From: an uncultured Selenomonadales bacterium
GTDB lineage: Bacteria; Bacillota; Negativicutes; Selenomonadales; Selenomonadaceae
NCBI GenBank assembly: GCA_937877655.1
Contig: CALFJC010000120.1
Coordinates: 1-20,594, forward strand
Length of the DNA: 20,594 bases
Direction: 5' to 3'
A program made the position numbers and the translations under genes. Every line of letters begins with the position of its first letter. Position 1 is the stretch's first letter. The notes beneath the pieces were generated by a model. It did no database searches, had not been told where the DNA came from, and saw nothing but the letters and a program-made list of their open reading frames with translations. Below are positions 15,176 to 20,594 of the stretch, piece by piece.

Positions 15176-15964
15176 TTATTCGGCAACGTCAATCACGCCG
15201 AAAGAAATTGAACTGTATTTTCCGCCGTCCGCGACTTTGAAACCGAGCCGCGAAAATTCTTCACTGCCCGAATGTTCTTTCATGACGACGCGAAATTTTG
15301 CAACGCGACAAGCCTCGCGAATAATTTCTTCAGTCAAAGGGCGATTGTCGGCTAGCGGACGAATGGGATTGAGTCCCGAACTTTTTTGAATCGGGCGGCG
15401 AAACATCGGATCAAAATAAACCGCGTCAAAAGATTTGTCCGCGCAGGTTTTTAAAAATTCTCCGCAATCGGCGTTAATGACTTCGACGCGGCGCATCGCT
15501 TCCAAAATGTGCGGGCTGTCTTCAGAAAAATTTTTCAAGCCGTAACTTACAACTTCGGCAATCAGCGGATTAATTTCAAGCGCGACAATTTTTCCGGACT
15601 CGCCGACGATAAAACTTTCAACAATGGCATCACTGCCCAAGCCCAGCGTGCAATCCAAAACTTTTGAGCCTGCAGAAATTTTCAGCGCATCAATCAATCT
15701 GTCGCCTTCGCCGCCGCGCAGATTTTTTATTCGGAGATGCGCCGTGTTCGGATGAAAAAATAATTCTCCCTCCGCCGTAATTGCGCTGAGGAAATTTTTT
15801 TTGACCAAAAGAATATTTTCAGTGCAGTAAAAATTTTTCAGCGCGTCGAAAGAAAAATTTTCGCGCCTTACGAATTGCCCGCCGAGTTTTCGAGAAATTT
15901 TTTCGGCAAAAATTTCAGTCGCCGAATCGGGCTTCCTAATCGTCGTCACGATAAAATTTTCCAT
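15176..15964 (-). CDS. RsmJ-like SAM-dependent methyltransferase
   Basis: A 262-residue class I methyltransferase. Motif I is VLDCTLGLGS (102-111), the acidic residue after strand 2 is E130 in VALEINP, an NADC segment is at 165-167, and the catalytic-type motif VYFDPMF is at 182-188. The DPMF motif and overall layout resemble RsmJ (YhiQ), which makes m2G1516 in 16S rRNA of Gammaproteobacteria. In this host the true target is uncertain, so no symbol is given. The ATG is preceded by GGAGGAG. The terminator of the upstream TAXI gene ends only two bases before that ribosome site, leaving no room for a separate promoter, so the gene probably depends on read-through or on a promoter inside the TAXI gene. 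Confidence 0.85.
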   Translation of the reverse strand: MENFIVTTIRKPDSATEIFAEKISRKLGGQFVRRENFSFDALKNFYCTENILLVKKNFLSAITAEGELFFHPNTAHLRIKNLRGGEGDRLIDALKISAGSKVLDCTLGLGSDAIVESFIVGESGKIVALEINPLIAEVVSYGLKNFSEDSPHILEAMRRVEVINADCGEFLKTCADKSFDAVYFDPMFRRPIQKSSGLNPIRPLADNRPLTEEIIREACRVAKFRVVMKEHSGSEEFSRLGFKVADGGKYSSISFGVIDVAE

Positions 15965-15973
15965 GTCTCCTCC

Positions 15974-16006
15974 AAAAAAAATAAGACGCCGAAAATTTTC
16001 GACGCC
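15974..16006 (-). terminator. Terminator after the TAXI gene, abutting the next ribosome site
   Basis: On the minus strand GGCGTCGAAAA pairs with TTTTCGGCGTC (two GU wobbles; 15985-16006), followed by TTATTTTTTTT. The T run is separated by two bases from the GGAGG of the methyltransferase gene. Confidence 0.75.
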
Positions 16007-16031
16007 CCGATAAATTTATTTGCAAAAAATT

Positions 16032-16991
16032 TTACTTGAGAACTTTTGTCGCGCCTTCGTTCATGGTCATGAAATCCATTCCTTTAAGCGCGCCTTCTTT
16101 TGTAATGCTCTTAGCCGCCGAGTGAGCCGCCGCGATTTTGTCTAAGTTATCAAAAATTGCTTGAGTGAGTTTTTCGCCGAGTGCCGCGTCGATTTTGTCA
16201 TTTGCAACGAGGATAGCCATAACGCTGACGGTTTCAATTTCTTCATCAAAGCCTTGATAAGTGCCGGCGGGAACGATTGTTTTTGTGTAGAAAGGATATT
16301 TTTCGGAGAGCAATTTAACTTGCTCGTCGCCGACGGGCAGGAGACGAATTTTGTTTTGAGAAGCGACATCTTGAACGGAAGCCGTCGGATAACCTGCAGT
16401 CACGAAAGCCGCATCAACCGTGCCGTCCTTAATGGCGTAGGAACCTTCGGCGAAGGAAAGAAATTGTTCGTCAACGTCGTCATAAGTCAAGCCGTAAGCC
16501 TCAAGGATTTGACGGGCATTGGCTTCCGCGCCGGAGCCTGCCGCGCCGACCGCAACGCGTTTGCCTTTCAAATCGACAATGCTTTTAATGCCCGAATCTT
16601 CGCGGACGACGAATTGGCAAGTTTCGGGATAAAGCGAGGCAATGCCTTTGAGATTTTCAATCTTGCCGCCTTCCTTAAACATTTCCTCGCCGTTGACTGC
16701 GTAATAAGTTATGTCGTTCTGAACGATTGCAAGTTCAACCTGCTTATCCTTAAGCATGTTGATATTGGCGACGGATGCGCCTGTGCTCTGCGCGGAAGCG
16801 TTCATGCCGTTCTTGTTGAGAACTTCCGCAATGGCTCCGCCAATCGGGTAATAAGTGCCTGCCGTGCCGCCGGTAGCGATGTTAATGAATTGCTCCTTTT
16901 CGCCCGAACCGCCGCAACCTGCAATTCCGACTGCCAATGCAACGGCACAAACTGCGGTCGCAATTCTCTTTAAAATCTTCGGCAACTTCAT
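16032..16991 (-). CDS. TAXI-family TRAP transporter substrate-binding lipoprotein
   Basis: A 319-residue exported solute-binding protein. The signal peptide ends in the lipobox GIAGC (C26), then the TAXI signature INIATGGTAGTYYPIGGAIAEVLNK begins the binding domain (given here only as its hallmark ATGGTAGTYYPIG). Later segments such as ASLYPETCQFVV and KGKRVAVGAAGSGAEANARQ fit the family. TAXI proteins normally deliver organic acids or amino acids to a fused TRAP permease, but no TRAP permease gene is present in the window, so it is an orphan here. It has a good promoter, a GAGGAG ribosome site and its own terminator. Its first five codons are identical to those of the small ORFs in the tandem repeat at 20297-20594. 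Confidence 0.93.
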   Translation of the reverse strand: MKLPKILKRIATAVCAVALAVGIAGCGGSGEKEQFINIATGGTAGTYYPIGGAIAEVLNKNGMNASAQSTGASVANINMLKDKQVELAIVQNDITYYAVNGEEMFKEGGKIENLKGIASLYPETCQFVVREDSGIKSIVDLKGKRVAVGAAGSGAEANARQILEAYGLTYDDVDEQFLSFAEGSYAIKDGTVDAAFVTAGYPTASVQDVASQNKIRLLPVGDEQVKLLSEKYPFYTKTIVPAGTYQGFDEEIETVSVMAILVANDKIDAALGEKLTQAIFDNLDKIAAAHSAAKSITKEGALKGMDFMTMNEGATKVLK

Positions 16992-17036
16992 TTTGATACA
17001 GCTCCTCTCAAAAGGTGGGTTAAAATTTTCAGACGA

Positions 17037-17066
17037 ATTATATCATACCCGCTTCTGTTTCGACAA
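17037..17066 (-). promoter_or_regulatory. Promoter of the TAXI gene
   Basis: On the minus strand, TTGTCG (17061-17066), an 18-base spacer, and a perfect TATAAT (17037-17042). The -10 lies about 45 bases before the ATG at 16991. Confidence 0.7.
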
Positions 17067-17110
17067 GATTTTTTGAAAGGATATTTTTCAAGACATTTGC
17101 CGATTAAAAC

Positions 17111-17154
17111 AAAAAAAATTCGCCGCGCCTAAAATTTCTGAACGACGGGCGAAT
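17111..17154 (-). terminator. Terminator after the AGCS symporter gene
   Basis: On the minus strand ATTCGCC (17148-17154) pairs with GGCGAAT (17118-17124) and an additional CG/CG pairing is possible inside, followed by a run of eight T. The loop is long (about 20 bases). It begins about ten bases after the symporter stop. Confidence 0.65.
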
Positions 17155-17163
17155 AAACCGAAT

Positions 17164-18609
17164 TTATTTTTTGTCTGCATCCCAAGCGTGAATTCCTTCT
17201 TTGCTCGGCAAAATTTTTACGTCAAAAACCGGCTCCTCGACGCCGCGATTTTTCTGCGAAATATAATCGTCAAGCACAATGAAAGCATACTTGCCGAGAC
17301 GGGCGACGGCATAAAGGTTTGTCAAACATAAAAAGCCCATAAACAAATCCGCCGAATCCCAAACCAAGCCGAGCTCCGCAAAACTTCCAATCAAAACCAT
17401 AGCCACAACTCCCAAGCGGAAAAGATTCATGGCATGGCGGGCAACCGAACTCGGCAAAAATCCCGATTCATCGCCTTCAAAAAATGCAATGTTAATTTCG
17501 CCGTAAAAATAATTGCCGACGATTGAGCTGAAGGCAAAAAGAAAAACTATAATCGCCAAAATGTGCGGCGCATAAGTTCCGTAGACGCTCGCCAAAGACA
17601 TTTGCACAAGCGAAACGCCCGTCAACTCTCCGCCGATTGAATATTCTCCCGTCAACAAAACGGAAAAAGCCGTCGCCGAACAAACAAGCCAAGTATCGAC
17701 ATAAACGCCGAAACTTTGAATCAAACCTTGCCGCGCAGGATGCTTGCCGCTTGCAGTAGCCGCCGCGTTCGGAACGGAACCTTCGCCCGCCTCATTGGAA
17801 AATAATCCGCGGCGAACGCCCGTCATAAAAACTGCGCCGAAGCCGCCGCCGACCGCCGCTTGCGGTTCAAAGGCGTCGTGAATTATCAGCGCGAACATTG
17901 CCGGAACTTTATCAAAGTTCATGACGATAATTATCAACGCGGACAATAAATAAAGCCCCGCCATGCTCGGCACGAGCATTTCCGCAAATTTTGCAATTCG
18001 AGTGACGCCGCCGAAAATTACCAGTGCAGTTAAAGCCGCAACTGCAATCGCCGTTATCGCGTGATCAATTCCAAAAGCCGTCTCAACCGCGCCGACAATC
18101 GTATTTGCCTGCACCGAAACATAAATCCAACCGAAAGTTACAGAAATTAAAATCGCAAAAAGTTTCGCCAAGCCCGTCATGTGCAAAGCATTTTTCATGT
18201 AATAAGCAGGACCGCCGAAAAATGCTCCGTCGCCTCTGGGCAATTTGTAAATCTGCGCAAGCGTGCTCTCGACAAAACCTGTCGCGCAACCGATAAAAGC
18301 AATCAGCCACATCCAAAAAACTGCGCCGGGACCGCCCGTGACAATCGCAATCGCCACGCCCGCAATATTTCCGACGCCGACTCGCGAAGCCGTCGAGACG
18401 CAAAAAGCTTGAAAGCCGCTGATCTCTTTGCCTTCCGTCTTTTGCCCCGCGCTCCCGAAAATTAATCGGATCATCTCGCCCAAAAGTCTCAGCTGAACAA
18501 ATTTCGTTCGCAACGTGTAAATTACGCCCGAACCAATCAGCGCGATAATTATGACGTAAGTCCATAAAAATGAATTGATGTCGTTAATCACGCCGTGCAA
18601 TGCTTCCAT
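17164..18609 (-). CDS. Sodium:alanine/glycine symporter (AGCS family)
   Basis: A 481-residue inner-membrane protein with about ten to eleven hydrophobic helices. The AGCS signature region is clear: SGFQAFCVSTASRVGVGNIA (64-83), then TGGPGAVFWMW (91-101), GPAYYMKNAL, and TGVRRGLFSNEAGEGSVPNAAA. These residues form the Na+ and substrate sites in the AgcS/AlsT family, which imports alanine, glycine or glutamine with sodium. The exact amino acid cannot be read from sequence. The ATG has GGAGG seven bases before it. It has its own promoter and a terminator before the TAXI gene, so it appears to be a single-gene unit. Confidence 0.95.
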   Translation of the reverse strand: MEALHGVINDINSFLWTYVIIIALIGSGVIYTLRTKFVQLRLLGEMIRLIFGSAGQKTEGKEISGFQAFCVSTASRVGVGNIAGVAIAIVTGGPGAVFWMWLIAFIGCATGFVESTLAQIYKLPRGDGAFFGGPAYYMKNALHMTGLAKLFAILISVTFGWIYVSVQANTIVGAVETAFGIDHAITAIAVAALTALVIFGGVTRIAKFAEMLVPSMAGLYLLSALIIIVMNFDKVPAMFALIIHDAFEPQAAVGGGFGAVFMTGVRRGLFSNEAGEGSVPNAAATASGKHPARQGLIQSFGVYVDTWLVCSATAFSVLLTGEYSIGGELTGVSLVQMSLASVYGTYAPHILAIIVFLFAFSSIVGNYFYGEINIAFFEGDESGFLPSSVARHAMNLFRLGVVAMVLIGSFAELGLVWDSADLFMGFLCLTNLYAVARLGKYAFIVLDDYISQKNRGVEEPVFDVKILPSKEGIHAWDADKK

Positions 18610-18650
18610 AAAGTCTCCTCCTTAAACTTTTCTTGCATGATTCGTTGATG

Positions 18651-18679
18651 ATTATAACATGCCTTAGATTTTGTGAAAA
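18651..18679 (-). promoter_or_regulatory. Promoter of the AGCS symporter gene
   Basis: On the minus strand, TTTTCA (18674-18679), 17 bases, and a perfect TATAAT (18651-18656), about 42 bases before the ATG. The -35 is a four-of-six match. Confidence 0.6.
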
Positions 18680-18723
18680 GCCGGCGGCTCGTAAAATGTA
18701 TTCAAAATACCGCCGAAAATTTA

Positions 18724-18752
18724 TTGACAAGAAATAAAAGTTATGATAACCT
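18724..18752 (+). promoter_or_regulatory. Promoter of the tRNA-Ser gene
   Basis: A consensus TTGACA (18724-18729), a 17-base spacer and TAACCT (18747-18752). Transcription would start about 20 bases before the mature tRNA. Confidence 0.6.
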
Positions 18753-18780
18753 ACGCAAAGTTTTTAGGATTAAAGTTATT

Positions 18781-18869
18781 GGAGCAGTACCCAAGTCGGT
18801 GAAGGGGACGGTTTGCTAAACCGTTAGGCTCGCAAGGGCGCGGAGGTTCGAACCCTCTCTGCTCCGCCA
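18781..18869 (+). tRNA. tRNA-Ser (anticodon GCU)
   Basis: The acceptor stem GGAGCAG pairs with CTGCTCC, followed by discriminator G and an encoded CCA. The anticodon stem ACGGT/ACCGT encloses the seven-base loop TTGCTAA, with anticodon GCT at 18815-18817, which reads AGC and AGU serine codons. The long variable arm (GGCTCGCAAGGGCG region) and the GGTTCGAACC T arm are as expected for a class II serine tRNA. Confidence 0.97.
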
Positions 18870-18948
18870 TAAGGAAAATAATTCGCTCTTCAATGAGCGA
18901 TTGAAAAAATCGTCGTGCGGAGTAATCCGAACGGCGATTTTAAATTCA

Positions 18949-19031
18949 ATTAGGAATTATGAATTAGGAATTGGGAATGAATGGTTAAAAACGAAATCAT
19001 TACTCATTACTAATTACAAATTACTCATTGC
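18949..19031. repeat. AATTAGG phrase repeat upstream of dapL
   Basis: AATTAGGAATTATGAATTAGG-type phrases at 18949-18976 are followed, after a short gap, by a variant tract of ATTACTCATTACTAATTAC phrases (about 18999-19029) that partly complements the first. The tract stops just before the dapL ribosome site, the same position as the tracts upstream of csaB, the ABC exporter gene and pcrA. Confidence 0.75.
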
Positions 19032-19050
19032 TTTTAGGAGGTTTTTATCG

Positions 19051-20283
19051 GTGGCAAGAATCAACGAAAATTATTTGAAACTGCCCGGAGCTTATCTTTT
19101 CTCCGAAGTCGGCAAGCGCGCCGCAAAATTCCAAAAAGAAAATCCCGACGCAAAAATTATTCGTCTGGGTATCGGCGACGTGACTCGCCCGCTCCCGCAA
19201 GTTTGCATTGACGCAATGAAAAAAGCGGCGGACGAAATGGGCAAAGTCGAAACTTTTCGCGGCTACGGTCCCGAACAAGGTTATTCTTTCCTTCGCGACA
19301 AAATTGCCGAGTTCAATTACACAAAACGCGGGCTTGACGTTAAAGCCGACGAAATTTTTATCAGCGACGGCTCCAAATGCGACTGCGGAAATATCCAAGA
19401 AATTTTTTCTCTCGACAGCAAAATTGCGCTCGGCGATCCCGTTTATCCCGTTTACAACGATTCAAATGTCATGGCGGGGCGCACGGGCAATTTGAAAGCC
19501 GACGGACATTTTGAAGGCATCGTTTATCTGCCTTGCACTGCCGAAAATAATTTTTCGCCCGAACCGCCCGCAGAAAAAGTCGACATGGTTTATCTTTGCT
19601 CGCCGAACAATCCGACGGGTACCGTGCTCGATAAAGTTGCGCTGGAAAAATGGGTTGCCTACGCAAAAGAAAATGACGCCGTGATTCTCTTCGACGCCGC
19701 TTATGCCGCTTACATTACCGAAGAAAATATTCCGCGCTCGATTTACGAAATTGAAGGGGCTCGCGACGTTGCGATTGAATTCCGTTCTTTCAGCAAGACG
19801 GCGGGATTTACGGGCACTCGTTGCGGCTATATCGTCATCCCCGAAGGCTTGACCGGCACAACTTCGACGGGCGAACGCGTTCCGTTCAAAAATCTTTGGG
19901 CGCGTCGTCACACAACAAAATTCAACGGCACAAGTTATATCACTCAACGCGGAGCCGAAGCAATTTACTCCGACGAAGGACAGGCGCAAGTCAAAAAACT
20001 TATCAATTATTATCTTGAAAACGCAAGAATCATTCGCGAAAGTTTGAGTGCGGCGGGCTTGAAAACTTACGGCGGGATAAATGCGCCTTACATTTGGCTT
20101 AAAACTCCCGCTGACATTCCGTCCAGCTGGGATTTCTTCGATAAACTTTTGCGCGAAAAACACATTATCGGGACGCCCGGCGCGGGCTTCGGTCCTTGCG
20201 GCGAAGGTTATTTGAGATTAACTTCTTTCAACAGCAGAGAAAATACAATCGAGGCTTGCGAAAGATTGAAAACTTTTTCTTAA
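19051..20283 (+). CDS. dapL: LL-diaminopimelate aminotransferase
   Basis: A PLP-dependent enzyme that converts tetrahydrodipicolinate plus glutamate to LL-2,6-diaminopimelate in one step, supplying lysine and peptidoglycan cross-links. The start is GTG (19051), with TTTTAGGAGG nine bases upstream, giving the hallmark N-terminus ARINENYLKLPGAYLFSE. The 410-residue protein carries RLGIGDVTRPLP (38-49), YLCSPNNPTGT (181-191), FDAAYAAYI (214-222) and the PLP lysine in SFSKTAGFTGTRCGY (K249). The frame stays open 50 codons further upstream through a phrase-repeat tract, but that extension has no family match. It follows the tRNA-Ser gene and precedes the tandem repeats. Confidence 0.96.
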   Translation: MARINENYLKLPGAYLFSEVGKRAAKFQKENPDAKIIRLGIGDVTRPLPQVCIDAMKKAADEMGKVETFRGYGPEQGYSFLRDKIAEFNYTKRGLDVKADEIFISDGSKCDCGNIQEIFSLDSKIALGDPVYPVYNDSNVMAGRTGNLKADGHFEGIVYLPCTAENNFSPEPPAEKVDMVYLCSPNNPTGTVLDKVALEKWVAYAKENDAVILFDAAYAAYITEENIPRSIYEIEGARDVAIEFRSFSKTAGFTGTRCGYIVIPEGLTGTTSTGERVPFKNLWARRHTTKFNGTSYITQRGAEAIYSDEGQAQVKKLINYYLENARIIRESLSAAGLKTYGGINAPYIWLKTPADIPSSWDFFDKLLREKHIIGTPGAGFGPCGEGYLRLTSFNSRENTIEACERLKTFS

Positions 20284-20296
20284 TAACATAACGAAC

Positions 20297-20594
20297 GATT
20301 AAAATTTTTGTGACGTAAAACATGCGACGTTGCAAAAATTTTTTTTTTGTTAATGCGGCTTTAACGGAGGCATGATAATTTTTTCGGAAAAAAGGAGCGT
20401 GATTGAAATGAAGTTGCCGAAGTTTTTAACGACAATCGCGGCGAATATTTTTTGTGTGCAGAGCAGAGATTAAAATTTTTGTGGCGAGCGGAAACATGCG
20501 ACGTTGCAAAAAATTTTTTTTGTTAATGCGGCTTTAACGGAGGCATGATAATTTTTTCGGAAAAAAGGAGCGTGATTGAAATGAAGTTGCCGAA
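20297..20594 (+). repeat. 173-bp tandem repeat carrying a ribosome site and ORF start
   Basis: Unit 1 starts at GATTAAAATTTTTGTG (20297) and unit 2 at the same sequence at 20468; the ATGs of the two units are 173 bases apart (20408 and 20581). From CATGCGACGTTGC to ATGAAGTTGCCGAA the two copies are identical except for the length of one A/T run. Each unit includes GCGGCTTTAACGGAGGCATG and the ribosome site AAAAAAGGAG. The second copy is cut by the window edge. Confidence 0.9.
20408..20473 (+). CDS. Short signal-peptide-like ORF in the tandem repeat, probably a truncated gene start
   Basis: A 21-codon ORF beginning MKLPKFLTTIAANIF, with GGAG ten bases before the ATG. Its first 33 bases match the start of the TAXI lipoprotein gene at about 29 positions, including the first 15 without a change. 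It stops where a signal peptide's hydrophobic core would continue, so it looks like the 5' stub of a lipoprotein gene. A second copy of the same start begins at 20581 and runs off the window, so the full-length gene may lie beyond. Whether the stub is translated is unknown. An in-frame ATG at 20372 would lengthen it to 33 codons but sits too close to its GGAGG. Confidence 0.45.
   Translation: MKLPKFLTTIAANIFCVQSRD

Noticed and set aside
16161..16973. A 270-codon ORF antisense to the TAXI gene
   Set aside because: The TAXI protein on the other strand is unmistakable and has a promoter, ribosome site and terminator; the antisense translation has no recognisable motif.
18883..18912. A hairpin TCGCTC/GAGCGA after tRNA-Ser as its terminator
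   Set aside because: The stem is followed by TTGAAAAAA rather than a T run on the plus strand, and there is no T run on the other side either.
18901..19050. A 50-codon upstream extension of dapL
   Set aside because: It reads through an intergenic phrase-repeat tract, and the GTG at 19051 has a strong ribosome site and the family's conserved N-terminus.
20297..20594. The right-edge repeats, or the left-edge ones, as a CRISPR array
   Set aside because: Units are about 173-183 bases long with internal ORF starts or diverged copies, without short regular repeats and unique spacers, and no cas genes are present.

Overview
The window looks like chromosomal DNA of an AT-leaning Bacillota, most likely a Negativicutes/Selenomonadales-type anaerobe. 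This is inferred from gene content: CsaB, PhoH-YbeY, PcrA-LigA, a LL-diaminopimelate aminotransferase, a TAXI binding lipoprotein, and a TlpA / small CXXC protein / membrane ferredoxin trio. Strong GGAGG ribosome sites and frequent TTG/GTG starts agree. No 16S or outer-membrane gene is present, so a clostridial host cannot be excluded.

Layout. 1-399: gene-free, two diverged copies of a ~183-bp direct repeat. 400-996 (-): coaE, with its own -10 box. 1108-6680 (-): csaB, then a GHKL (Hsp90-like) ATPase gene, a large radical SAM gene, an N-terminally short phoH, and ybeY. A terminator-like hairpin lies between csaB and the ATPase gene, and another follows ybeY. 6681-6935: divergent intergenic region with two kinds of short phrase repeats and a promoter. 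6936-8390 (+): TlpA-like lipoprotein, a 48-residue CXXC membrane protein and a membrane 4Fe-4S protein, all overlapping. 8391-10787 (+): MarR regulator with a strong promoter overlapped by an inverted GGTACC pair, then an ABC exporter. 10788-10888: a perfect 24-bp inverted repeat. 10889-15165 (+): pcrA, ligA, terminator. 15176-18609 (-): AGCS amino-acid symporter, TAXI lipoprotein, RsmJ-like methyltransferase, with terminators between the units. 18724-20283 (+): tRNA-Ser(GCU) and dapL. 20284-20594: a 173-bp tandem repeat whose units carry a ribosome site and the first codons of a signal-peptide-like ORF.

Most genes are housekeeping: coenzyme A synthesis, rRNA processing, DNA repair and ligation, lysine and peptidoglycan precursor synthesis. 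The accessory content is mainly the ATPase/radical SAM pair. It sits in front of phoH-ybeY, and the PhoH beside it lacks the usual N-terminal domain. That pair is the best candidate for an undescribed system. Next come the tandem array at the right edge, whose ORFs start with the same codons as the TAXI lipoprotein, and the AATTAGG-type intergenic repeats found just upstream of four genes.
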